From: Blumeriella jaapii
Taxonomy: Eukaryota > Ascomycota > Leotiomycetes > Helotiales > Drepanopezizaceae
Assembly: GCA_009599575.1 (NCBI GenBank)
Contig: VWND01000044.1
Location: 1 to 64,000 of the forward strand
DNA: 64,000 nucleotides
Direction of reading: 5' to 3'
Every line of letters starts with the position of its first letter. Positions within the stretch are counted from its first letter, which is position 1. The notes beneath the pieces were generated by a model that worked only from the letters and a program-made list of their open reading frames with translations, was not told the DNA's origin and ran no database searches. The position numbers and the translations under genes were made by a program. Positions 34,701 to 47,280 of this stretch are shown here, in pieces.

Positions 34701-37100
34701 AATAAAGCTTTTATATAAATTATCGAAAATATAGCTTTTGATTTTTATAAATTGTTTATTCGTAAAACGTTTAAATAATTTTATAAAAAGCGTATTTTCC
34801 GTGGCAAAATATATTTTATAATTTATACCGGGACGGCGAAAAGCGAGCTTATCGCTTTTCTGCTTATAAAAAAGTTTTTCGAATTCCGAGTATTAAACTG
34901 GAAAAAGCTTTTTTATAAAAATCACGTTGTCGTTATATTTGGCTTATAAAGCGTCGGGAACGGAAATGTTTTTTATTACCGCGAGTTATATGATTTTTTC
35001 AAATTCGGCGATTTTCGTACGACGAAAACGTTTTTTATTTATATTATATATAAAAGTAATAAACGTATAATCGCTGAATAATAATAACTTTTTTTTTTCG
35101 CGGCTCGTATTCGCTTTTCGTAACGTATTTATAAAACGTTAAATGCAAAAACGGAAATACAACTGATATTGCAATTGAAAGTAAAAAAGGTAGTTAGCAC
35201 GGTTGAAAAATCGGCTTGGTCGGTTCAGGGCTGCTAATAAAAAACTTTTTTATTTTATACAAACTGCTTTTGAAATTTCGCATAAATATAAAAGGTTTAT
35301 TAGCTTCAAAGCTTAAATAAGCTTTTTTAATCGTTGTAAAAGTGTTAACAAAAGTATATAAGACTTTTATTGCGCTGTTTCGTTTGTTTGCATTTTTTTA
35401 ATATATACGATTAAGCATTTTAAGCTTTTTTCGTTAATTAAAATCGACGAATAATTGCTCGTTAAAATAAAAAATAACGGGCATATCGAATAACTATTTT
35501 ATTTTGTTTTTTTTTTAGCCGTACGCTTGTTTTAAATCGTAGTATTATAAAAATTTACGATTAATAAAAACGTCGGTAAAGACCAGGTTTATAATTAAAA
35601 AAAAAAAATTTATACGACGTCGATTAATTATTAAAAAAAAAAATAGCAAAAGAAATAAGTTTTTTCGGCTTGCTATTATAGCCGATGGATATAATAAGCT
35701 TATATAGCCGAATAAAATTTATTTCGAAACGTTGAAAAAATTAATATATTAAAAAAATTTTAATCGCATCGAAAATATTAGCTTCGCTATCGATATATAT
35801 AAATGTTTTAATATATAATTCATTGCGTATTAGTTTTATAAAAACTAAAAACTGTCGCTTTTTTATTAAAAAGCGCTGGTCAAATTTTAAATTTTTTTAT
35901 AAATCGAATTTTTTGTTATAATAAAAGTTTTTGCTACGGCTTAAAAGTTTTTTAACAAATCGTTTTGCTTTTCGTCGATAGCTATTTCGGCGATTTTACG
36001 ATTAAGCTTAGCGTCGGAGCAAACGTTTGCGAAATAACCGAGCTTGCCGCAATTATAATAAACGCCAAAAAAACGCGCAGCCAAACGAAAAAAACCGGAA
36101 ATAGCAAAAATAACAATTATACGCTTATAAAAATCTTTATTAAAAAAAGAAAAAACCGTGCGAATAAAAAGGGCTAAAAAGGTAAAACGTTATAAAATTT
36201 TAAAAATACCGGAAATACGCCTAAAATTCTGATTAGCAAAAGTTATAACAAAAAAAAATGGCTTATACGACGAATAAAAGCTATTTTTTCAGCTCGGATA
36301 TTACGTGATTTTATTCGCAACGGCTAAAAATTCGTTTAAAATAATATAATTATTATTTATTTTATATTTTTTTATTCGAAAATCGTATTTAAAAATAAAA
36401 GTGATTTTTTCGCATATATTTTTAAATCAACGGTTTTTAATAATTTTATTAATAATTGCGTAGCGGATAAATAAAAAACGAAAATTATTACAAATCTGAC
36501 CGTTATTTATATAAAACTTATTATATTGCAATTTAACAAATTAAACGCGATTGTAATTAAAAAAGCGCTGATTAAAAATGCGAAAAACGTTTCGGGCCGA
36601 TTAAATTTCATCGTGGAATTCGAGGTTCAAATGCTTTAAAATAATAGTTTTTATTTTTTTAATAATATATTTAAAATATACTTTGGCTTGGTTTATGCTT
36701 TGTATAAAGTTTTTTAAATACTTTTTAATAAACAGTTTTATATTTATTTTTTATGCGTTATATTTAATTTTTTTTAATAATCGCTGAAAGCGTAGCGAAA
36801 ATATTTAATTTTAAATGGTTCGATTCGAAAAATAGCTGGGTCGAGGACAGGAAAATAGTATTCGGAAATTAATTAAAAATCCGCCGTAAAAACGCGCGAA
36901 ATTCGAAATAAAAAAAAATCGTCGCGAGCGATATTAGCGGAAAAGGCTGGAAAGCGAACGGCGGCAATAGCTTAAGCGATTATTTAAGCGATTTAAAGCT
37001 GCTGGGCCGTAATAAATTTTTCAGCGTTAGCAAATATATTAAATAATCGGTTTGAAAGCATTCGTCGGTTTAAAAATATTAAAATATTAGCATCGTATAA
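31740..37100 (-). pseudogene. Decayed gag-pol polyprotein of element B
   Basis: In minus sense: gag with a zinc knuckle at 36019-36057 (YNCGKLGYFANVC, where Y replaces Cys and His); reverse transcriptase with the catalytic box AYFNDIFIYS at about 34315-34345; RNase H at 33699-33944 (TRLETDF, VLSQLQKN, YPIYDKKLFAI); integrase core at about 32580-32800 (RHFGMPDLIISDRK, then KQTE for GQTE). Each catalytic Asp or its neighbour has been hit by RIP-type change, and the frames hold many stops. Domain order is typical of Ty3/gypsy. Confidence 0.85.
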
Positions 37101-37555
37101 CTCGATTTTAAATTCGATAATAAAACGAAAAAATCCAGCAGATAATTATAATTCGGTAAAAAAATCGTAAAATAAAAATTCGCTTTCAAAATCGTCGAAA
37201 AAGCTTAGAACGAATAAAAATTCGGAAGCGCTAAAAGTAAAAGCAAAAGGTAAAAGTGCTGATTCGAAGCCGAATCGTACGAATTGCGTTTGTTTTCGAA
37301 TGCCGCGTCGATTTATAAAAAAAGCATAAAATATATTATAATATTAAAAAAAAGCGATTCGAATTGCAAAAGCAAATCGAATTAATAAAAAAAAAAAGAC
37401 TTCAGCTTTTTTTGAAAATAAAATTAGTAAAAGAAAGTTCTGATTAAAACACCGATTAATAAACGTCGGTACGGGCGGCCTGAAAAAAGTTCGAATTACA
37501 AAAGCAGATCGAGTTTTTAACCGTGGATATAAAGCTTTTTAGCGAAAGTTATTTG

Positions 37556-37566
37556 GTTTTTTTTTA
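37556..37566 (-). promoter_or_regulatory. Putative self-primer binding site of element B
   Basis: GTTTTTTTTTA abuts the 5' LTR on the plus strand and is exactly complementary to TAAAAAAAAAC at 37631-37641, which lies 30 nt downstream (in sense) of a TATATAAA box at 37671-37678. The match is low-complexity and may be blurred by RIP, so alone it is weak; position and length agree with F. Confidence 0.4.
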
Positions 37567-37885
37567 TATCACAGCTAGCTTAAAAATAATCAAAAGAATA
37601 ATATAAACCAAAAAATACGTATATAAATTGTAAAAAAAAACACCGAGCTAGAATGCTCGGGGTCGCGAACTTTATATACAATAGGTTGCGCTTATGGATC
37701 ACGTGATTTAGCGCGAGGCCTAGTGGCCGAGGTGGTCCGTGCCCAAACCTTATTCCAACACCACCGGCAATTATACCACTGGCACCTATACCACTGGCAC
37801 CTATACCACTGGCACCTATACCACTGGCACCTATACCACTGGCACCTATACCACTGGCACCTATACCACTGGCAGGATCGTAACA
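37567..37885 (-). repeat. 5' LTR of element B with seven 15 bp units and a sharp RIP edge
   Basis: 319 bp, plus-strand start TATCACAGC (mutated), end GATCGTAACA. Bases 37567 to about 37640 are RIP-mutated like the interior; from about 37641 on (CACCGAGCTAGAATGCTCGG) the sequence is unmutated. Tandem units: one CCACCGGCAATTATA and six CCACTGGCACCTATA (37761-37865) plus a partial. Confidence 0.9.
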
Positions 37886-39642
37886 AGTTTACGATTATGC
37901 GTCGATTATAAAGGTTTAAACGCAGTTACGGTTAAAAATCGAATTTTTTTATTTTTTATAAGCGAAATTTTGAATCGTTTGAAAAAAGCTAAAATATTTA
38001 TTAAGCTAAATTTTATTTAGGCGTATTACCGCTTTCGAATAAAAGAAAAAAATAAATAAAAAATTGCGTTTTGCATTCGTTACGGACACTTCGAATATTG
38101 CGTATTATTTTTCGGCTTTTCGAACGCATTAGCAACTTTTTAAGCGTATATTAATTAAGCTTTAATCGGTTTAATAAACGTTACGTATATAATTTATTTC
38201 GACGATATTTTAATATTTTTCGAAAATTCCGACGATTATACAAACGCGGTAAAAAAGATTTTCGAAAGATTTCGTATTAATAAATTTTACAAGAATTTAA
38301 AAAAATATATTTTCGATACGAATACGATTGAGTTTTTAAGCTTCGTTATTATTTTTACGGGAATTGAAATGGATTTAAAAAAAGTAAATAGTATTCGGAA
38401 ATAGCTTTTTTTTATTACGTAGCGAAATATTTAAGTGTTTTTGGGTTTTATTAATTTTTACAAACGTTTTGTTAAGAATTACGCTAAGAATTGCCGATTT
38501 ATTATAGATTTTTTAAAAGGAATGCAACGAGGAAGAATGTCGGGCTTTTTTCGTTTTTTATTCGAAGCGAAAGTCGCTTTTTATTTTTAAAAGAAAATTT
38601 TTGCTAAATACCGATATTACGTTATTTCGATTTTCGATTGAAAATTTAAATCGAAATAAACGCGTCGAAATTCGCTATAAACGGAATATTATTTTGATTA
38701 TTCGGGAAAAGTACGAAAGTACGTTAGTATTTTATCGCGTATTATTCGAAAAAAAAAAATTTTATAAAACAAAAATACGAAGTTTACGACGCTAAGCTAA
38801 TAACTATAGTTTACGCTTTTAAATAATAGAGCTAATATTTACGTAGCGCTTTCGACGTTATTATTATGCGTATAAATTATTATAATTTGAAATACTTTTT
38901 TACGAAAAAACGTTTAAACGGACGCTAAGCGAAATGGGCCGACGAGCTAGCTAAATACGATTTTGCAATCGAATATAAAACAAAAGTTTTTAATTCGGCG
39001 AATGGTTTTTTTCGCCGGCCAGATTTAAAAAAAAATAAAAAAAAAAATAACGAATAATTGCTTACGCTGTATCGTAAGCTAAAATTAGCTTATTTAAAAA
39101 AATTTAGAATGTTTTCCGCAATAAAAATACGTTTGAAATCGAAGTATAAATTATTTCGCGCCGATAAGTATTCGAAGCTTTTATTAACGGAATTAGAAAA
39201 TAAAAAGCAAGCGGGAAAAAGTCAAATAAAAAGCTTTTTCGCCGGATTATTTTTTGCTAATATTACTAATTGCAAATAATATATATCACGGAGCGTAGCC
39301 GTTGTGTTATTATAATCCGAAACGGTTAATAACGAGCTAGCAGAATCGATTTACAAAACTATTTTTAAATTGCAAAAATTTAATTTTTTTATATTATAAA
39401 AAACGTACGAATCGACTTCGCAAAACAATCGAGCCGGATTCGAAAAACACTGGCGTATAAATTAAAATAAATTATTACGTTATAAAAAACGTGCGTATAT
39501 TCCGAATAAAAGCGCTATTAAAAACGAAATATTAAAAATTAATTACGACGATCCGACCGCCGGCTATTAAGGTTTTCGGCGAACGCTAAAACTGGTCGAA
39601 AAAAAGTATTTCTGGCCTGGTTTATAAAACGACGTTAAGCGC
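37886..39642 (+). pseudogene. Decayed reverse transcriptase, RNase H and integrase start of D
   Basis: RT continues with [28 protein letters not shown] and the intact catalytic box YFDD at 38195-38206, one of the few not damaged in this window. RNase H-like remnants occupy about 38580-39050 (YDAKLITIVYAFK, then AKWADELAKYDFAIEY). The integrase zinc region follows, ending VEKKYFWPGL ... NDVKRC at 39642, where C is inserted. Stops abolish coding. Confidence 0.85.
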
Positions 39643-39909
39643 TGTAAAACGGTGATACTTTGTATTAATAGGAGTTGGTAGTTTTAGCTATGGTCGAGGC
39701 ATGGACCCCTCCGAGACCCCCTGCCACTAACTATTTTCAACAGGTATAAAAGCAAAGCATTCCCTTAGATAATACCATAGGCACGCAGTCTAATTTATAC
39801 CTTTATTTATTCTTTTTTTTCTTTTTTTAGTTTTTTCTAGGAATTTCCTAAATTATTTTACTTACCGATATATGGTCGTATTAATCTGGTTTTCCTATCT
39901 ATTTTTATA
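39643..39909 (+). repeat. 5' LTR of element C
   Basis: 267 bp, TATA box GGTATAAAAG at 39742-39751. The first about 150 bp are almost unmutated, then RIP changes increase. Confidence 0.88.
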
Positions 39910-40679
39910 TATAATAATCTACGTAAAAATTCAAATTTCGGTATTTCGTTTTTATATATTCGCCGATGCATTTTTCAAATCCGCAATTAAAATCGATTTC
40001 GATATTTCGCTATTACGGCTTAAAAGACTTTTCATATGATGTTATTCGCAGCTGCATTATATAAAAGACTTTTAATAGCTTTTTTTATTTTACGTATAGT
40101 TATTAAATTACAAAAATGCAATATATCTCAAAAACGTTTGAAATTACGATTAAGCAATTCTAAACCGTACGAAATTTAAAATTCGAAAATCGCTTTTTTG
40201 TTTAAAAATAACAAATCGAATATTAATTCGTACGTTTCGACCGCTGCGCTCGGCCCTTTTGATTTAGATTTCTTTTGATTAAACGCCTGGCGAAAATTTA
40301 ATTTTTTGATTTTACGTTTTATAATTATAGCAATTACAATTTGCGGCTTTTTATTAAAAATAGTAAAAAAATGGCTGTACGTAAATTGGCCTGAGCCACG
40401 GAATATCGAAACCGTAGATTATATAACAATATTATATTAATCTAATTAATTTACTAAAAAACAAGTTTTTAATATACTACGCAAATATCTGAACGCAATT
40501 TTATTTTATTTAATTTTTTTAAAAAACACAAAAATCTTTTTAATAGCTTCCTTATTAAAAACGATTTCTTTCATATTAAAAACTTTTAATTTGCAATTTC
40601 AAAAAACATTTATTTATTTAATTCAAACCCTACCAATACTTTCGCTAATATTATAAACAACGACGCTTTTCGTTTTCTT

Positions 40680-41960
40680 ATGCGAAGCCGCATGCCCCTC
40701 TCTGGCTCCTTTGATGCATTTTTATTTAATAGCGCCAACGTTACCGATTTTATCGAAAAATATAAAAAAACCTGTAAAAATTTCGAAATTTTTAAAATTA
40801 AAATATTCGATAAACTTCCTCGCTATTATAACCTAACCATTAAAAATATTATTAAATTAATAAATAAATAAAAGGTTATTAAGGCTCGAAATTAGCGTAA
40901 GCTAGTTAAAGCTTTAAAATCGGAATTCCGAAACTACGATCGTTAGTAAATTCGCGATATTATCGCTTTTTTTAAATAATTTATTATAATAATCCGCTAA
41001 ATTAAAAAACTTAAAGCTTATTATCGTATTTATACGAGGGTTTTTAACGTTTTCGTTAACAAAAAGGTTTTAAGCGAAATTAAACAGAAAAGATTGTTTT
41101 TATTTGGCTTTTCAATTAGCATTCGCAACAAAACTATTAAGCATTTTAAGATTAATAAACAAAATCTTGAAATTTTCGATTAATATTTCAAATTTGTAAA
41201 ATTCGTTTTTAAGCAAAACCAAAGCGAACGTATTATTAAAGTTATAAATCAAAAGAAATTTCTATCTCTTATTTACAAAAAAAACGTGGAAGCTTTAATG
41301 CAAAAATATGCCCAGCTATTAAAAGTTACCGAAATCGCTAAAACACAATTAATTATTATATTATTTAATCGTTTTGCAAAGCTTACTGGCTTGGAAAAGC
41401 TTAATAAAAATATCGAAATTTTCGTATTAAAATTTACCGATATTAAAATTTAAAAATTTTAAAGTAAAATCGAAGGTTTTATACAACAGTAAAAAAAATT
41501 TTTTTACGTTAATTCGGATAATAAAAACAATTAAAATGGCTTTTATAATAATTATTTTTTTTAAAATGCGCGAAGCGATCAGCCTCGCCAAATCATCGTA
41601 AAAGTAATAGCTGCCTAATAGCAACCTTTTCGTGCTAGCGATTAAGATTAGCGAAATATTAATTATAATAACGATTATTAAAAGAAAAAAGGAAATTAAC
41701 GCGGGAACTAAAATCGCGGCTATTAAAATAATAAAAGTAATTATTAAAACAGATCCCGTAGCTTTAAGTATAGATTTTATAATAATAATAAAATTTATTA
41801 CGAAAAACCTTATATTCGTTTAAAATGCAAAGTATTTAATTTTTATATAAATAATAGTATTTGCTATATTAATAAATACGGAGCGATTTGCCTCGGACCG
41901 GTGAAATAAAAAATAGGCTTTTTTAATAAAGCTAAGAATTAAAACTGATTAAATATTATT
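40680..41960 (+). pseudogene. Decayed gag of element C
   Basis: It begins MPLSGSFDAFLFNSANVTDF near 40692, followed by IEKYKKTCKNFEI and LPRYYN, a pattern typical of gag in a large group of fungal gypsy elements. Capsid-like remnants continue to about 41600. A zinc-binding-like CIFYINKYGAICLG stretch lies near 41850-41900. Interrupted by many stops. Confidence 0.7.
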
Positions 41961-42299
41961 CGCTTAAAAATAAAAGATACGTAAAACGATTGCTTGGAAA
42001 ACAAAAAAAATGCGAAAACGATTTTTATTAATAAAAAAGAAAATATTCCAAAAAGCGTATTAATTAAAAAAAAATCTTTATTCTAAGCGTAAATGAAATT
42101 CAAATATATAAATAAAAAACAAATATATATATTGCTAATATAATTATCGCATTTGCAAATATTATAGTTATATAATTAAGCCAGCGAATTATAAAAAAGC
42201 AAAATGCTTTTGTTTTATTCGCCAAACTAACTGATATAAAAAAAACGTTAAAATCGAAAAAAAAAAAGATTTTGAAATTCAAAAAAAAAACCGATAAAA

Positions 42300-45200
42300 C
42301 TATTAAAAAAACGCTTATAATAAAAAAAATTAACGACGATATAAAAAATATCGATACCGATATCCCGGTTTAAATTATTTAGAAAATACCAGCTTTTAAG
42401 CGCCTATTATTAATGCGAAACGAAAAATAAATCGATAAATATATTAGCTTCGAAGCCGTCGACGAAGCTATTAAAAAAATTATAAAACAAAAAATTAAAT
42501 TGAAATTCAGCGATTTATTTAGCACAGAAAAAAGATTCGATAAAATTATTAATAAATAAACTTTTGTATTAAAAAAAAACGAAAAAGTTGAAATCGTTCG
42601 AAAAAAAAACGATTTAAAATTAAAAAAAAACCAAAAAAAATTTTATAATACCGCCGTTAATTTAGCCGATAAAAAAGAATTCTCGGAAAAAATCAGCTTT
42701 TTGGCTTTCGCTATAAAAACCTAAAAATTAAAACGACGAAACTGCTTTTATGCGGCTATAAAAGCATTAAAAATAAAAATAATACTCGAGAAAAGTACGA
42801 CCGCCTTTGTTTTATTCGATAATAAAACCGAAATTAATTATATAAACCAAAAAACGGCCGAAATTAATAATATTCCGATTATTACCGACAAACGAATAAT
42901 TTATACGACCGTTAATAAAAATATTATTAAGTTTAATAAAATTATACGAAATATAAAAGTCGACGTTAAAAATATTATTATTTATAAAAACTTTTTAATA
43001 ATAAAAAAATGCTTTTATTTTATTATTTTTAAAATGCTTTGGATTTTGAAAAGTTTCGTCAGCTTTAAATACACCGAGAACGGCCAAATAAAAGCTTTTT
43101 TCTGAAATTGAAACCGATTTTTTTAAAGTTAAATTACCGTCGCTAGCGATAAAATTTTTTTAATCGACGTTTTATCGAAAAACAAATAGCCGGCTTTGGT
43201 TTTAAAACAAACGCTGAATTATAATAAAACCTGGAAAATATTTAGCTAAAAGCATTTACGTCGTTAATCGAAATAGCACCGCGAATAAAATTAATTAATA
43301 TTAATATTTTTGGCTATTAATTCGGAAATAAAAGTTTCGAAAATTTCGTTTTCGTATTCAACAAATTTGATTTATATATTTTATTTTTTTGTATTAATAT
43401 CAGCATTTTTTATAAGCGTAAAGCTAATAAAATACGATTCGTAAATTTTAACAAATCCGATAGAAATATTTTCGGAAAAATAAACGATTGGTTTAAAAAA
43501 AATAAAATAATAAAATTATTTTAATCAGTTATTAGCGAATTCGAAAAACTTATTATCGGCCGATTTTTTAATTTATTATTTGACAGCCGATTTACAAAAA
43601 ACGATTTGATAATTTAGCAATCGGAATTTAATTTTTGCTAAAAAAAAAAAGGTTTTATACGAAATTCTACGTAATCGAAAAAAAGTTATAGCTTTCGATT
43701 TCACCGAAATAGGCCAATTCAGCTTTAACGTTACGTTTTATATCGATATTAAAATCGTGCTTTACGAAGCTTAGCAAAAAAAATCTTTTTAATTTTTAAA
43801 GCTTTCCAGAATAAAATAGTCGAAATGTTAAAAAAACAAATTAAGCAAAAGATTTTCGAATTTTATTACGATTTATACAAAAATAAATAATTTATCGTTG
43901 CGAAAAAAAAAAAAAGTAATTATAAATTTATTACCGCAATCGTCGAAATAAATAAAATAACGATACGAAACGCTAACGTGCCATTTAACATCGATTAATT
44001 TTCGAACGAATTCGTAAAATTAACGATCGCTTTTTTTTTCGATTTGTTTTTCGGCTACGATTATTTAATGTTTGATCTACGATTTCGAAATATAATAGTA
44101 ATTCAAATTTCAATCGATTTGCTACGTATAACCAAAGTATTTATAAAAGTTATTAATTCAGTTGCTCAATTCGTAAAAATCGTATATAAAGTTTTTATAA
44201 TTTGTATTTTTGATATTGCGCTATTTTACGTTAACGACGTCGAAGTAAAAAGCTTCAGATTATATTATAATAATAAATTTTTTATTTCTGGAATTCGACG
44301 TTATATAATAGAATATATTTAAAATATCGATAAAATTATGGTTTGCTTCGAAAAAGCCAAAGCTATTATTGGCCCTCGATTAAAATTTTGCATATCCGAA
44401 ATAAATATCGTTGGCTATATGACTAATAGCGCTGGCCGCCACCTTTAACGAAAGAAAATTAAAAAAATTTGTAAATTAAAAAAATGTAAAAATATTACCG
44501 AAGCCAAAGCTTTTATTAGCGTTATGATTTATTATCGCAATTAAATTAAAAACTTTTTTTAAAAAACTGCATCTATTTACGCTACGATAAAAAAAAAAAT
44601 CGATTTCGTTTGGAAAGAAAAGCAAAGCAAAATTATAGAAATTTTTAAAAACGATTTTTTATCGGCTTTATCGCTTATGCGGATCGATTATAGCCCAGAC
44701 GCAAAAAAAATCATTTTGATTATCGACGCTAATATTTTCGGTTAAAAAGCTGTATTGTAACAAATCGATAAAAACAAAAAACGATATTTTTTACGATTCG
44801 AAAGCGATTTATAATTTTTCGCGGAAATACGCTACGATGCTATTAAACGAGAATATCGAAGCGCTTTTAAAATAATAAAAAAAATAAAAAGCGAATTGTA
44901 CGGCGTATATTTTATTTTGAAAACAAACGCAAAAGTTTTTATCGATTAATTTAATAAAAAAATTAATAACTTATTAAAAACGCTCGTTATTAATTAAATA
45001 ACTTGAATGCGATTTATAAACTTCGAAATCAAGCATATTAAAAAAACAATTAATACAGCGGCAGACGGCTTTTCCAAACGAAAACGTTTTTATCCGTTTG
45101 ATTTTGCTAAGCAAAGCGAATAAAATATCGACGAATAAATCGCTAATGAAATCGGTTGCTTTGTTATTTACGTTTTAGATTTTATAAAGCCGAAATTATT

Positions 45201-46625
45201 TACGTTGTTATTTCGGTTGGCACCGCGAATAAAAAACATTAATTTTCGGGCCGAAAAAGCATTCGCGTTATTATTTCGGCTGGCACCGCGAATGGATTTG
45301 ACCGAAAACGATCGAAATAAGCCGATTAACGACGAAAATAAATTTTTAATCGATAATTACGAAACCGAAGATTTTTATTTAATCGTATATTATTTAATTA
45401 TTTTATTTAAATTATTTAGCGTATTAAATTATTAGTTTAAATTATTTAAAAACCAAGTTTTCGATTATATTTTAGCCGATAAAAAGCTATATAAAATAAA
45501 AAATAATATATATTAAAAACGCTTAATAATAAATAATAAAGTCGACAAATTTTAAGTTATAAAAAAAGCCTACGAAAAAGTGTTTTATAAAAAAGCTAAA
45601 GCTATTTATTACCGAATCAAAAACGATTTTTAATAAAAAAAATGCTTCGAAAATTGTAAAGCTTTCGTTAAAAGTTGCATTTTTTACTAAAAACGAAAGC
45701 CTGGCCGAAAAAAGAATTTATTATATCCGACGTAATCTTTTGAAATTTAAAAAAAAATTAATTTCGACGTTATACGCGTACCGATTATCGACCGCGGATA
45801 TACGTGCTTTGTATTCGCTATCGACGATTTGTTTAAATAGCTTGAAAAACGATTTTTCCGAAATGTTATTTCCGAAGCTATAATAACTTTTTTTTAAAAA
45901 AACGTTGTATATCGATACGGTTTGTTTAACAAATTAAACGTCGATAATAAATTCGAAAATAAAAGCGTTATCGAAATTTTTATAAAAAAATACGGCATTC
46001 AGCGTATTTAGATTTTAATTTATTATTCGAAAAGCAACGGATTGGTAAAACGAAATTATAGAAATATTTTTAACGGCCTTTTAAAAGCCATTCGAAAAAA
46101 CTATAAATATTGATCGCGGAAATTTTCGGAAATACTTTTTGTTATACGCATATATATATACGCTTTTACTAAAGTAATTCCATTTTTTATTTAATACGGC
46201 AGAAATGCTCGATTGCTTCTGAAAATAAAATGGCTTGTATAAAAGTTTTATAACGTGGTTAAATTAAAAACGAAAGCAGATTTATTAATAATAAAATTTA
46301 AATAGCTAAATTACCGCGATATAAATATAAAAAAAATAATTTAAAAAAAAAAAATATAAAAAAGCGGCTAAAAAAGTCTGAAATAAAACCAAAGTTTAAA
46401 AAAAAAACGCTAATTAAAAAAAGAAATCTGGTTTTAATTTACGACGTTCAGCGCGCTATTAACAAATCGGCCGATATTAAACTTAATTATAAATGGCTCG
46501 GATTTTACAAAATATACGAAGCCGAGTTAAATAAAAGCTATTACAAGCTTACGGAATTCGATAAAATAAAATTAAAAAAAACGTTCGCCGCCAATCGGTT
46601 AAAACGATTTTACAAAAAAAATTAG
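42300..46625 (+). pseudogene. Decayed pol polyprotein of element C
   Basis: The protease site now reads FDNKTEINY near 42815-42845, explained from DSGAE by G-to-A changes alone. Reverse transcriptase is clearest at 44044-44330, with SVAQFVKIVYKVF and the box FYVNDVEVK at 44224-44250 in place of FVDDVGVKG. RNase H (IDANIFG, IRYDAIKREYRSAFK) is at 44690-45080 and TAADGFSKRKR follows near 45055. Integrase and a C-terminal region end at about 46623 (KWLGFYKIYEAELNKSYYKL, then FAANRLKRFYKKN). A 63 bp in-frame repeat (LLFRLAPR) lies at 45205-45300 between RNase H and integrase. Confidence 0.82.
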
Positions 46626-46639
46626 TAAATTTATTTTTG

Positions 46640-47280
46640 AAATTTTAATTTAAATAGCGATTTCGATTTTAGCGAATTCGACGACGATTCCGACTAAAGC
46701 GATTATATTTTTAAAAAAAAAAACCTTTTGGAAAAGTCTGGAAATAATCGAACGATAACCCGACGGCTGAAAACACAATTCAAATCGTGATTTTATTTAT
46801 AACCGAAAAAAAAAAAAACTTATAAAATTGTTTATTAATTATTCTACTGTTTTTATTATTTTTTTTTTTTTTTATTATATATTATTTTATTATGTTTTTG
46901 TTTTGCTTGCTTATATACAATTTAATTATTTTGTTTTATATATATTATTTATTTTTAAAATCTTTTTTTTATATTATTTGAAATATCTACTATATTTTTT
47001 TTTGTTTAATTATATTTTTGTTTATTAAAACAAAAGCTTTGTATATGTTTAAGCCGTATATCTGATATATTTATATTACTCGCTTATTTTACGAAAATTA
47101 TTTTTTATGCATTTTATTATTTGCTATTTTTTGCATTGTTTTACTTTTTTCGTTGTTTTGAACGAGTATTTGCTTAAACAGCCATAATTTATTAAAAAAA
47201 CAACATACGGATTTCCGTAATTTTTAAATACAAATATTTTACAATTCCCGTACTTTTTTTTAATTATTTTTTAATAAATA
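46640..47280. other. T-rich region between pol and the third coding remnant of C
   Basis: The first 120 bp could still be a pol tail (acidic stretch SEFDDDSD near 46680). The rest is nearly pure A/T with a long T-rich stretch (46828-47030) and no motif. Confidence 0.5.

Larger units (their letters stand above)
31416..37885 (-). mobile_element. Ty3/gypsy element B (complete, nested in D)
   Basis: 6470 bp with LTRs of 273 and 319 bp and a perfect AGTTT target duplication (31411-31415 and 37886-37890). It is transcribed on the minus strand: the polypurine tract is the complement of 31689-31707 (GGAGGAAAAGAGTAG in sense), and gag, RT, RNase H and integrase read leftwards. The interior is saturated with RIP mutations but most of both LTRs is not. 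It is the likely autonomous partner of element F. Confidence 0.92.

Noticed and set aside
37692..38020. Repetitive open frames (TTGTY / HWHLY / QWYRC patterns)
   Set aside because: They translate the 15 bp LTR minisatellite of element B in different frames; the element is transcribed and the repeat lies in U3, so no protein is expected.
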